Under the pieces are notes generated by a model. That model did no database searches and was not told where the DNA came from. It was given only the letters and a program-made list of their open reading frames with translations. DNA of 10,248 nucleotides from Saprospiraceae bacterium (GTDB lineage Bacteria > Bacteroidota > Bacteroidia > Bacteroidales > JAIPBB01), in assembly GCA_021739805.1 (NCBI GenBank), contig JAIPBB010000192.1, forward strand, positions 1 through 10,248. Reading direction: 5' to 3'. Positions 1 through 6,508 of the stretch are shown piece after piece; positions within the stretch are counted from its first letter, which is position 1; the number at the start of each line of letters is the position of its first letter. The translations under genes and the position numbers were made by a program.

Positions 1-833
1 CCTTTTCCTAATTTTATTGCATCACTCCATTTCCCATTTCCCAAATTATAAGTTATATATAAATCGCCTGTTCCAACTTTTTTATATCTTGTTGATGAGA
101 AAATCAAAAAACTTTCGTCTGGAGAAATATATGGATCGAAATCATGATAAATTGTATTTATTGGTTCTTTAAGAGCCTTTGGTTTCTCGTATTTGCCGTT
201 TTTATATTCTGACAGAAAAATATCCAGTCCTGAACTCATACTGTTAAAGTCAGAAAAAAAGTAAATGTTTCCATTTTTAGCTATTGTAGGGTACATATAG
301 TTAGAATTATTGTTTATTTCGAGAGGTTTAGGCTTATCCCAAACACTATCAATTAAGTTCATTTCCCAGATATTATAATCATTTATCGAGTCAAATTCAA
401 AAGTAGGGCGGTCGGAAACAAACAGTATTTTTTTGCCATCCTGCGACATAGTAATATCAGAGTTTTTACTTTCTTCATCTGAAAACCATGCACGTTCTGG
501 TTTACTCCAAATATTATTTTCTTTTCTCATTTGCATTACTTTGAAAAAAGCACCGCTTGTTCTAAGTGTAAAATAAAACTCATCGCCTGAAGCTGAAAAA
601 ACTGAATTTCCTTCATCGTTGAAAGTTGAAACTATTCCGGGAGCAAAAATTTCGGCAACAGTATCTGGTGGAGTTTCACCTAAAAATTCACCAACAGGAT
701 TTACAAAAGGAATCTCTTGCTTTATTTCCGGTTGATTTAAAGTTAATTCAGCATTATCTTTAACCGCATTACCACAGCCAAAAATAAAAACGAGAATCAA
801 CAAAAATAAAAATCTGTAGGAATTAATTTTCAT
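1..833 (-). CDS. PD40 beta-propeller lipoprotein, N-terminal part (cut by window edge)
   Basis: The frame opens at the ATG at 833-831 and stays open for 277 codons to the left edge, so the C-terminus is missing. The first 20 residues are a lipoprotein signal peptide: a short basic start (MKINSYR), a Phe/Leu/Ile-rich core and the lipobox IFGC with Cys20 as the predicted lipidated residue. Phe at -2 is slightly unusual for a lipobox. The mature part contains four PD40/WD40-like blades of the TolB type, each with a 'Ser-Gly/Pro-Asp-(Gly/Glu)...Tyr/Leu-Phe-x-Ser' core: SASGDEFYFTLR, MSQDGKKILFVSDR, IAKNGNIYFFSD and SPDESFLIFSSTR. Between them come the usual Trp-x-Lys-Pro linkers. PD40 propellers bind proteins or peptides and are not themselves enzymes; a role at the cell envelope is inferred. 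A catalytic or OmpA-like domain could follow beyond the edge. The 34-bp palindrome at 863-896 lies 29 bp upstream of the start codon. Confidence 0.88.
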   Translation of the reverse strand, partial: MKINSYRFLFLLILVFIFGCGNAVKDNAELTLNQPEIKQEIPFVNPVGEFLGETPPDTVAEIFAPGIVSTFNDEGNSVFSASGDEFYFTLRTSGAFFKVMQMRKENNIWSKPERAWFSDEESKNSDITMSQDGKKILFVSDRPTFEFDSINDYNIWEMNLIDSVWDKPKPLEINNNSNYMYPTIAKNGNIYFFSDFNSMSSGLDIFLSEYKNGKYEKPKALKEPINTIYHDFDPYISPDESFLIFSSTRYKKVGTGDLYITYNLGNGKWSDAIKLGK

Positions 834-862
834 AGTTTTAGCTATTTGTACAACAAAACAAT

Positions 863-896
863 AATCTAAGCCGATAGAATTCTAACGGCTTAGATT
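863..896. promoter_or_regulatory. 34-bp near-perfect palindrome upstream of the lipoprotein gene
   Basis: The arms AATCTAAGCCG (863-873) and CGGCTTAGATT (886-896) are exact inverted repeats. They enclose TAGAATTCTA (875-884), which is itself a perfect palindrome. Only positions 874 and 885 (A and A) break the symmetry, so 32 of 34 bases are symmetric. It lies 29 bp upstream of the ATG of the lipoprotein gene, where an operator or an RNA hairpin in the 5' leader would sit. It could instead be a factor-independent terminator, but no T-run follows directly on either strand. Confidence 0.5.
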
Positions 897-1050
897 CAAT
901 GAAAAAATTTACATTAGTAGTTATATAGGGTTTTAAAATATTACATTCTTCTAATAATATGCCATTGTTTCTAAAAAGCATAATAACAAAACGATACAAG
1001 CTTTTTAATATATTATTTTTGATAAAAGTGTTCATGTTCTTACATTTTAA

Positions 1051-1066
1051 TGTTCATTAATGAACA
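1051..1066. promoter_or_regulatory. 16-bp perfect palindrome, possible operator
   Basis: TGTTCATTAATGAACA is a perfect 16-bp palindrome. The half-site TGTTCAT also occurs at 1029-1035. Perfect palindromes of this length are typical of sites for dimeric helix-turn-helix repressors such as the TetR or MarR families, but no such regulator is encoded in the window. It is about 220 bp upstream of the lipoprotein gene, rather far for a simple operator. In very AT-rich DNA part of the symmetry could be chance. Confidence 0.3.
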
Positions 1067-1100
1067 AATAGTTAATAGATTTAAACATCTATTTAGTTGT

Positions 1101-1232
1101 TGCAAGAAAACCCGATAAATTTTGATTTTCAGTGAGTTTTTCCCCATCCCTAAAGGGTGAACTCACTGAAAATCAGCCCACCCTTTAGGGACGGGGAAAG
1201 GCTGATTTTTATTTCAGGGTCATTTTCTTGCA
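1101..1232. repeat. REP-like inverted-repeat cluster bounded by a 10-bp inverted repeat
   Basis: The outer ends TGCAAGAAAA (1101-1110) and TTTTCTTGCA (1223-1232) are exact inverted repeats. Inside are two hairpins. The first has a 15-bp stem (1124-1138 with 1160-1174) and a 21-nt loop (1139-1159). The second has a 10-bp stem (1169-1178 with 1200-1209) and a 21-nt loop (1179-1199). The two loops are complementary at 20 of 21 positions, each with a CCCTNNAGGG core. The stems share 1169-1174, so they cannot both close fully. The cluster starts 4 bp after the stop codon of the 90-residue gene. Similar CCCTTTAGGG-containing palindromes are, from memory, frequent between genes in Bacteroidota. A miniature mobile element or REP/BIME-type repeat is possible, but I see no target-site duplication and no transposase. 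Confidence 0.6.
1169..1209 (-). terminator. Candidate terminator hairpin of the exporter operon
   Basis: In the minus-strand transcript the stem AAAATCAGCC/GGCTGATTTT begins about 27 nt after the stop codon of the last operon gene (1237). Its 3' arm ends in UUUU, which could act as a weak release tract. The 21-nt loop is large for a classical terminator, and the loop contains its own small CCCT/AGGG hairpin. A second, longer stem (1124-1174) lies directly downstream and could act as a backup. Function as a terminator is inferred from position and structure. Confidence 0.4.
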
Positions 1233-1236
1233 TATA

Positions 1237-1509
1237 TTATTTTTCCACTAATCCGGATTTTTTACGAAACATCAAGGGAACATTATCTTTACCTGGTTCT
1301 CCAATTTCAACCAGCTCCCAATCTTTTTCATATTCTTTAACTTTATGTTTAATTACTGTTACTCTATCAATTGATGGAGGTTCACATTCTTCCAGGCTAA
1401 CTAGTTCAACTCTGTATTTTAGAATTTTGTTCCTTCCATTGATTTTCACATCAATTTCGATGTTTTGTTCGGTTTCAATTTCCGGAACTAATATAACAAT
1501 TTCCCTCAT
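1237..1509 (-). CDS. 90-residue uncharacterised protein, last gene of the exporter operon
   Basis: This is a small soluble protein of 90 residues with no signal peptide or membrane segment. I do not recognise its function. It is charged (many Glu and Lys), with strand-like stretches at about residues 3-9, 16-22 and 28-36. The end (about 57-83) contains KEYEKDWELVEIG followed by VPLMFRKK. A similar pattern (…WELVQI…LFRKK) occurs, as far as I recall, in short hypothetical proteins of Bacteroidota; this is unverified. The ATG at 1509 is preceded by AAGGA at a spacing of 6 nt, a strong Shine-Dalgarno that the neighbouring genes lack. The gene starts only 21 bp after the permease stop codon, so co-transcription is likely. 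Its codon choice and AT content resemble the neighbours. A cytoplasmic accessory or small regulatory role for the exporter is only a guess. Confidence 0.75.
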   Translation of the reverse strand: MREIVILVPEIETEQNIEIDVKINGRNKILKYRVELVSLEECEPPSIDRVTVIKHKVKEYEKDWELVEIGEPGKDNVPLMFRKKSGLVEK

Positions 1510-1515
1510 TTTGCA

Positions 1516-1520
1516 TCCTT
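1516..1520 (-). promoter_or_regulatory. Shine-Dalgarno of the 90-residue gene
   Basis: AAGGA on the minus strand, within AAAAAGGA, lies 6 nt before the ATG at 1509. It supports this start and supports the small gene being real. The other starts in the window (833, 3948, 4902, 6408, 6581, 8175) have no comparable purine motif, as is usual in Bacteroidota. Confidence 0.7.
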
Positions 1521-1530
1521 TTTAAATTTA

Positions 1531-3948
1531 TTATTCAGATTTTACCGAATCTACGGGGTTTTGCCTAGCCGCTTTAAAAGATTTATACATTGTTATTGTA
1601 ATAGCAAAAATCATAATAATAAGTCCTGACAATAAGAACACTAATAAATTTATTGAAATACGATTCGAAAAGTTTTCGAGCCATTTATCTAAACCAAAAT
1701 ACGCTATTGGCCATCCAATAATTATTGAAATGGCAACTAATCCTGCAAATTCTTTTGTCAGAAGGATTACTATTTGTTGTGTTGAAGCACCTAAAACTTT
1801 TCTAATACCTATTTCTTTGGTTCGTTGCTCAGCCATAAAGGAAACAAGTCCAAATAATCCAAGTCCGGCTACAAAAATTATAAGTATTGTTAAAATTGCA
1901 GCTAACTTCCCTAAATTCTCTTCTTCATTATAAAGTTTGCTAAGTTCATCACAAAGTAGGCTTTGCTCAAATGGTCTTTCTTTTACATAAGATTTCCATT
2001 TGTTTTCAATGAAAGAAACTACTTCATCATAACTTCCATGCCTTATCCTAACAAAAATATATTTAGTGTACATATAAATTTCTGTATCACTTTCCTTAAG
2101 ATTTATAACTAATGGTGTTTTGTCATTATGTTGTGATTTTGCATAAAGGTCTTTAAAAACTCCAATTACTTTTTCTTTTCCATCCTGGGAGTTGAACTTT
2201 TTGCCCAAAGCATTTTCATTTGTCTTCCAACCTAATTGTTGAACCATAGCTTCATTAATAAGTATGGAATATTTTCTGTCGGTTTTTAATCTTTTATCAT
2301 AATCCCTACCTGCTACTATTTCGATATCAAAAGTTTCAACAAAATCGTCTCTTACAACCAAGGTGGGATAAAATTGCCATTCGTCAGCAGGGAATCCATC
2401 AGGTTTATACTCATGTGTATTATGGTCTTGACCGATAATATAATCTGCTGCTGTTACATTTTCAATATTTGGATTTTGCAACAACTCCTTTTTAAATGAG
2501 CTGTATTTGCCAACTATTGAAGAATATCCAGTTGGAATTACTATAACATCATTTTTATTAAATCCAATGTCAGTATTTCGTAAATGATTTAGTTGTTGAA
2601 ATGTTGTTATTGTCCAGATAATTAAAATAACTGAAATGGTAAATTGCAATATAACCAGTGCTTTCCTGGGAATTGTGGAAAATACCCTGCTTTTTCTAAC
2701 ACCTTTAAAAATATTAATTGGATGAAAAGATGACAAATAAAAAGCCGGATATAATCCCGAAAGAATTCCAATAAATAAGCCGAAAACAATTATAGAAACA
2801 AGAAACCTTGGTTGAAGGAGTATTGTGGTTGATACATTTTTGCCTGTGAAACTATTGAAGCCGGGAATTACAAGTTCAACAATCATTAGAGCTATAATAA
2901 TAGAAATATAAGTTAAGACTACAGCTTCGCTGATAAACTGAATTATTAATTGTCTTTTGAATGCACCAAAAACTTTTTTCACGCCAATTTCCTTTGCTCG
3001 TTTTGATGATAAAGCAGTAGCTATGTTAACAAAGTTTATACAAGCTATTATAAGAATAAAAAATGCAATAACAGTTAAAATTTGAATATAACCTATTCTT
3101 CCATTTGGTTCTATTTCATAGTCTAGGTCTGATTTTAAATGTATATCTGTAAGTTTTTGCAGATGGAGAGATACATTATCTTTTTCAGCATCATAGAAAT
3201 ATTTGTTTACAAATTCTGGAAATTTATAATTAAGTGAAGCTGGTGAAACTCCATCTTCCAAAAGAAGGTAAGTCCAAAATGGATTCCAAACCCATGTGTT
3301 AGGCCATTTCCCACCAAAATAAAATTTAAGCGTTGAAAAACTTGCAAGAAAATCATAGTGAATATGCGATTGGCTTTTGGCATCCTCAATTACTCCTGTA
3401 ACAGTGAAGTTCAAATGGTCATTTTCATTTAAACGTAACACTTTTCCAATTGGATTTTCATCTCCAAAATATCTTTCGGCAGTAGATTTTGTGATTACAA
3501 TTGTAAAAGGTTTTGAAAGTGCCGTTTTTGGGTCTCCCAGAATAAATGGTATATCAAAAATATCAAAAACAGTGGAGTCAACATAAAAGAATCTTTTTTC
3601 TTTGAATTTTTTCTCTTTATATTCAATAAAGAAATCTGATCCCCATTCATTGTAAAACCGAACTGATGATTTAACAATTTCAGGATATTCAAGCTCAAGA
3701 GTTGGTCCAACCTTCAATGGACTACTTGATGAACGTTCGCCAATGCCATTAAAATTATAAACATTAACAACCCGATAAATATTGTCAGCGTTTTTGTGGT
3801 ATCTGTCATAACTAAGTTCATCAAAAATATAAAGAAGAATAATTATAAAACTGGCAATTCCAATGGCTAAACCGGCAACATTAATTATTGAATAGGTTTT
3901 GTGTTTAACCAGATTACGAATCGCTATTTTTATATAATTTCTAAACAT
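1531..3948 (-). CDS. MacB/FtsX-type ABC transporter permease, duplicated 8-TM form
   Basis: This 805-residue inner-membrane protein matches the large Bacteroidota permease type, in which two MacB_PCD-FtsX units are fused. The start (MFRNYIKIAIRNLVKHK, then a first TM segment at about 21-42) is typical of that group. A first extracytoplasmic MacB-like domain covers about 45-285. TM segments follow at about 288-310, 342-360, 382-402 and 428-450. A second periplasmic domain covers about 452-680, and TM segments lie at about 682-704, 732-752 and 767-787. The paired cytoplasmic motifs KEIGVKKVFGAF (319-330) and KEIGIRKVLGAS (711-722) precede TM segments in each half; in the family these contact the ATPase. 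The C-terminus NPVDSVKSE is also typical. Family members use ATP hydrolysis in a mechanotransmission cycle rather than moving substrate through the membrane domain. The substrate cannot be read. The ATPase is encoded upstream, separated by a 249-bp repeat-rich spacer. Confidence 0.93.
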   Translation of the reverse strand: MFRNYIKIAIRNLVKHKTYSIINVAGLAIGIASFIIILLYIFDELSYDRYHKNADNIYRVVNVYNFNGIGERSSSSPLKVGPTLELEYPEIVKSSVRFYNEWGSDFFIEYKEKKFKEKRFFYVDSTVFDIFDIPFILGDPKTALSKPFTIVITKSTAERYFGDENPIGKVLRLNENDHLNFTVTGVIEDAKSQSHIHYDFLASFSTLKFYFGGKWPNTWVWNPFWTYLLLEDGVSPASLNYKFPEFVNKYFYDAEKDNVSLHLQKLTDIHLKSDLDYEIEPNGRIGYIQILTVIAFFILIIACINFVNIATALSSKRAKEIGVKKVFGAFKRQLIIQFISEAVVLTYISIIIALMIVELVIPGFNSFTGKNVSTTILLQPRFLVSIIVFGLFIGILSGLYPAFYLSSFHPINIFKGVRKSRVFSTIPRKALVILQFTISVILIIWTITTFQQLNHLRNTDIGFNKNDVIVIPTGYSSIVGKYSSFKKELLQNPNIENVTAADYIIGQDHNTHEYKPDGFPADEWQFYPTLVVRDDFVETFDIEIVAGRDYDKRLKTDRKYSILINEAMVQQLGWKTNENALGKKFNSQDGKEKVIGVFKDLYAKSQHNDKTPLVINLKESDTEIYMYTKYIFVRIRHGSYDEVVSFIENKWKSYVKERPFEQSLLCDELSKLYNEEENLGKLAAILTILIIFVAGLGLFGLVSFMAEQRTKEIGIRKVLGASTQQIVILLTKEFAGLVAISIIIGWPIAYFGLDKWLENFSNRISINLLVFLLSGLIIMIFAITITMYKSFKAARQNPVDSVKSE

Positions 3949-3977
3949 AAATTTTAAATAAATCCTAAACTCTAAAC

Positions 3978-4017
3978 CCTAATATCTAAATCCTAATTCC
4001 TAATATCTAAATCCTAA
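3978..4017. repeat. 19-bp direct repeat, 21-bp period
   Basis: CCTAATATCTAAATCCTAA occurs exactly at 3978-3996 and 3999-4017. Looser CTAAA/CTAAT units extend from about 3961 to 4020. An 11-bp copy of the core (CTAATATCTAA) reappears at 4186-4196, one base after the end of the ATPase gene. The tract sits in the spacer between the ATPase and permease genes of the exporter operon. The telomere-like look (TTAGG on the minus strand) is superficial. Confidence 0.75.
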
Positions 4018-4102
4018 ACAATTTCTATTTTTCCAATATCCAATTTTTCAAACAATTTAAGTATTTAACCATAAAAGGCATAAAAGAACATATAAGTTTT
4101 AG

Positions 4103-4158
4103 CAATTGAACAATTGAACAATAGAACGAATTAACAATAGAACAATTTAACAATTTCC
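4103..4158. repeat. Seven tandem 8-bp CAATNGAA-like units
   Basis: The units read, in order, CAATTGAA, CAATTGAA, CAATAGAA, CGAATTAA, CAATAGAA, CAATTTAA and CAATTTCC, at an exact 8-bp period. They lie inside the 249-bp spacer (3949-4197) between the ATPase and permease genes. That spacer holds nothing else I can name: no ORF and no clear promoter. Variable-length microsatellite behaviour or a protein-binding array are both possible. Confidence 0.7.
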
Positions 4159-4197
4159 AATTTCTAACTACTAACAATCTAATTACTAATATCTAAT

Positions 4198-4902
4198 TTA
4201 AAATTCCGACTCTACAATAACTTTCTTAGCTCTAATATCTTCATTTATTATCTGACCATCAAACAGGCGTACTATTCTTTGACCGTATTCCGCATCTCTC
4301 AGTGAATGAGTTACGATTATTACTGTTGTTCCATCGTTGTTTAATTGGGCAAGTAAATCCATTACTTCTTCACCATGCACTGAGTCGAGATTTCCTGTAG
4401 GCTCGTCAGCAAGAATAATGTGAGGTTTTGCAATTACTGCCCTGGCAACTGCAACTCTCTGTTGTTGTCCTCCCGACAACTGTAAAGGAAAATGTTTTTT
4501 TCTATGCATTATTTGCATTTGTTCAAGCACTTCTTCAACTCTTTTTCTCCTTTCTTTAACACTTTGACCAAGATAAACTAGCGGTAATTCTATATTTTCA
4601 AAAACACTTAATTCATCAATCAGATTGAAATTTTGAAAAACAAATCCAATATTTTCTTTACGAATCTTTGCTCTCTGTCTTTCAGAATAACCCGATACAT
4701 CTTTATTTAAAAAATAATATTCCCCATTTGTAGGATTATCAAGCATTCCCAGTATATTCAGCAATGTCGATTTGCCACAACCTGAAGGTCCCATTATGGA
4801 AACAAATTCTCCCTTTTTAATCTCTAGTGAAACTTTGTTTAAGGCTGTGGTTTCAACTTCGAGAGTTCTAAAAATTTTAGTTAAATCAACTGTTTTTATC
4901 AT
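4198..4902 (-). CDS. ABC transporter ATP-binding protein, LolD/MacB family
   Basis: This 234-residue protein has the length of a stand-alone LolD/MacB/FtsE-type ATPase and a complete set of motifs. Walker A is GPSGCGKST (38-46), the Q-loop Gln is at 90, the signature LSGGQQQR is at 142-149, Walker B IILADE is at 162-167 with catalytic Glu167, the D-loop follows in NLD (171-173), and the H-loop His is at 199 (VTHS). The family characteristically pairs with FtsX-fold permeases such as the one encoded next. It would form a cytoplasmic dimer that powers the exporter. The ATG at 4902 gives the usual family N-terminus (MIKTVDLTKIF); no Shine-Dalgarno is visible. The gene is 255 bp downstream of the adaptor gene and 249 bp upstream of the permease gene. 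These gaps are unusually wide for one operon. No residue of the active site is altered. Confidence 0.95.
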   Translation of the reverse strand: MIKTVDLTKIFRTLEVETTALNKVSLEIKKGEFVSIMGPSGCGKSTLLNILGMLDNPTNGEYYFLNKDVSGYSERQRAKIRKENIGFVFQNFNLIDELSVFENIELPLVYLGQSVKERRKRVEEVLEQMQIMHRKKHFPLQLSGGQQQRVAVARAVIAKPHIILADEPTGNLDSVHGEEVMDLLAQLNNDGTTVIIVTHSLRDAEYGQRIVRLFDGQIINEDIRAKKVIVESEF

Positions 4903-5114
4903 AGTGTTATGCTTGTTTTTTATAAATTATAAGTGCCCAAATTGCAGTTAATATTTGATGGAATCCTACTTATTGTTTCGTTCAAATTTAAACATTGTTT
5001 CATTTACTTTTATTAAAAATTAAAAAAAACAGGAAATGCAGAAAGAATTTTTAACTGCAAGTACTTGATTTATTTATTTCTAATTTTTCATTATTATTTA
5101 TAAAGACTATGGAC

Positions 5115-5153
5115 ACTCTAAGTACTTTAGGCACTCAAAACTCTAAACTCCAA
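5115..5153. repeat. Degenerate 9- and 7-bp tandem units after the adaptor gene
   Basis: Two 9-bp units (ACTCTAAGT, ACTTTAGGC; 5115-5132) run into three 7-bp units (ACTCAAA, ACTCTAA, ACTCCAA; 5133-5153). The array ends 4 bp from the stop codon of the adaptor gene. On the minus strand it reads GAGTTT/GTGCC-like, a pattern I recall as common between genes in Bacteroidota (unverified). The remainder of the 255-bp spacer (4903-5114) is AT-rich. It contains a distant 10-bp inverted repeat (TTGCAGTTAA at 4942-4951, complement at 5051-5060) and no ORF or clear promoter. Confidence 0.6.
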
Positions 5154-5157
5154 ACTT

Positions 5158-6408
5158 TTATTTAAACACTAAAACATCCTTTTTTCCATAATTTTTATAA
5201 GTCGATACTATTACTTTTTCATTTTTTTTCAAGCCTTTGATTACTTCATAATATTCAGTGTTTTGGCGACCAATTTTTATTCTTCGTTTAGTAGCCATTT
5301 CTCCTAATGAATCAAGTACATAAATCCAGTTTCCGCCAGTTTCCTGGAAAAACCCACCTTTTTTTATTATTAATGCATTAGTAGAGCCACTAAATTTCAA
5401 TCTAACTTGAATAGTTTGACCTCTTTTAATTGCTTCAGGAGTTTCATCAGAAAAAGCAAAATCAACCTGGAAAGCACCATTTGTAACCTGAGTATAGATT
5501 TTACTGATTTCCAAATCATAGGTTTTCCCCATAAAGTCAATTTCCGCTTCCTGGCCTACAAAAACACGAGTGATATATCGTTCGTCAATTTCAGATTTGA
5601 GCTTAAATCCGTCTAAAACATCTATTTGTCCAAGGTTTTGTCCTTTGCTTTTTGTTTCTCCAATTTCAGCAATAAATGAAGATAGTTTTCCTGAAACCGG
5701 AGCTTTAATATATAAATTTCCAAGAATTTCTTTTAGCATTTCAAGATTATTGTCCATTCTTTCGATTGAAGAATTTATCTGTCCAATTTGCTTTGTTCTT
5801 GATAAAGAGTCAAGCATCTGCATTTTTTTTGCAATCTCAAGTTTTTCTTTCAAATAATCAAAATCCCTTTTAGCAATTTCAAATTCTTCAATAGAAATCA
5901 CTTTCTCATCATAAAGCTCATTCTTTCGTTTAAAATCAATTTTAGCTTTGTCGAGCTGGTATTTCAAATCAGCAATTTCGTCTTCTCTCGTAAATTCACT
6001 TCTTTGAATTCCTAATTTGCTGTTTTGTAAATTATTTATCACATCAAAAGTTTGTGACTCACGATTCATATAATCAAGCTCAACACTAGCATTTGAAAGT
6101 TTTAATATAGTATCTCCTTTTTTTAGAATAGCTCCATCTTCAACATAAATTTTCTCAACCGTACCACCTTGAATAGCATCAATGAAAATTGTCCTTTTTG
6201 GATGAACAATGCCATCAACAGGAATGAACTCCTGGAATTTATCCATCTTTACAACTGAAGTTGTTATGTGAGATAAATCAACTTTCAATTTACTGCTTGT
6301 ACCCCTGATAAACAGCAAAAACACTATGAAAAAAAGAAATAAACCAACAACGATAAATTGAATAAACAATTTAGTAGTCCATCTCTTTTTTTCAATTATC
6401 CTATCCAT
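5158..6408 (-). CDS. HlyD/MacA-type periplasmic adaptor (membrane fusion protein)
   Basis: This 416-residue protein is anchored by one N-terminal TM segment (about 13-34, after the basic MDRIIEKKRWTTK), with the rest in the periplasm. The first half of a biotinyl-lipoyl-like domain is at about 70-106 (GGTVEKIYVEDGAILKKGD). A long helical hairpin of coiled-coil type, rich in Glu, Lys and Leu, covers about 110-228. The second lipoyl half follows at about 231-262 (LYIKAPVSGKLSSF…GETKSKGQ). A beta-barrel domain is at about 268-340 and a membrane-proximal C-terminal domain at about 342-416. In tripartite exporters such adaptors connect the inner-membrane transporter to a TolC-type outer-membrane channel. 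No TolC-type gene lies in this window. This is the first gene of the minus-strand set, and its start faces the divergent regulator. A sigma54-like promoter ends about 23 bp before the ATG. Confidence 0.92.
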   Translation of the reverse strand: MDRIIEKKRWTTKLFIQFIVVGLFLFFIVFLLFIRGTSSKLKVDLSHITTSVVKMDKFQEFIPVDGIVHPKRTIFIDAIQGGTVEKIYVEDGAILKKGDTILKLSNASVELDYMNRESQTFDVINNLQNSKLGIQRSEFTREDEIADLKYQLDKAKIDFKRKNELYDEKVISIEEFEIAKRDFDYLKEKLEIAKKMQMLDSLSRTKQIGQINSSIERMDNNLEMLKEILGNLYIKAPVSGKLSSFIAEIGETKSKGQNLGQIDVLDGFKLKSEIDERYITRVFVGQEAEIDFMGKTYDLEISKIYTQVTNGAFQVDFAFSDETPEAIKRGQTIQVRLKFSGSTNALIIKKGGFFQETGGNWIYVLDSLGEMATKRRIKIGRQNTEYYEVIKGLKKNEKVIVSTYKNYGKKDVLVFK

Positions 6409-6430
6409 AAAAAATATTTTTTCAAGTTTT

Positions 6431-6446
6431 AACGAATATTATGCCA
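6431..6446 (-). promoter_or_regulatory. Candidate sigma54 (-24/-12) promoter of the exporter operon
   Basis: Read on the minus strand from 6446, the sequence is TGGCATAATATTCGTT. It aligns with the RpoN consensus TGGCAC-N5-TTGCW. TGGCA of the -24 element is intact, and the key G of the -12 element is at the correct distance. The mismatches are T for C at the end of the -24 box, C for the second T, and T for the C of GC. The predicted start point is near 6421, leaving a leader of about 13 nt before the ATG at 6408. The adjacent gene encodes a sigma54 activator, which raises the prior. The match is imperfect and one such near-hit can occur by chance. Confidence 0.45.
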
Positions 6447-6508
6447 TCGAACATAGGAGCTTAGAAAACAAGGACATATAAGCAAAAAATGAATGTGTTA
6501 AAAAATAG

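Larger units (their letters stand above)
834..1236. other. 403-bp gene-free interval with palindromes and hairpins
   Basis: This interval lies between the start of the PD40 lipoprotein gene and the stop of the 90-residue gene, both on the minus strand. It therefore combines the promoter side of the first with the terminator side of the second. It holds a 34-bp palindrome (863-896), a 16-bp perfect palindrome (1051-1066) and an inverted-repeat cluster (1101-1232). The rest is plain AT-rich DNA. A 65-codon minus-strand reading frame at 1035-838 was considered and not accepted. I found no clear Bacteroidota-type promoter (TTTG about 20 bp before TAnnTTTG). Confidence 0.7.

Noticed and set aside
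846..862. TTGTACAACAAAACAAT resembling the dyad sites of the divergent region
   Set aside because: It is two bases shorter, has no second copy at helical phasing and sits only 13 bp from a start codon. Chance similarity in AT-rich DNA is more likely.
838..1035. 65-codon minus-strand reading frame ending 4 bp before the lipoprotein start
   Set aside because: It has no Shine-Dalgarno and an unconvincing composition, it contains the 34-bp palindrome near its 3' end, and I recognise no family. It could still be a leader peptide, but the sequence does not support calling it.
1157..1525. 122-codon plus-strand reading frame
   Set aside because: It is antisense to the 90-residue gene and runs through the hairpin cluster. 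The minus-strand frame has a good Shine-Dalgarno and operon context.
3961..4020. Telomere-like TTAGG repeats on the minus strand
   Set aside because: The units are irregular, few, internal to an operon and surrounded by normal bacterial genes; this is low-complexity spacer sequence.
4922..4938. Second sigma54-like site ahead of the ATPase gene (GGGCAC on the minus strand)
   Set aside because: The -24-like half is good, but the -12 position reads ATTTA without the required G or GC, so it was not called.
4942..5060. 10-bp inverted repeat TTGCAGTTAA / TTAACTGCAA with about 100 bp between arms
   Set aside because: The arms are short, AT-rich and far apart; a chance pairing cannot be excluded and no flanking duplication suggests an element.
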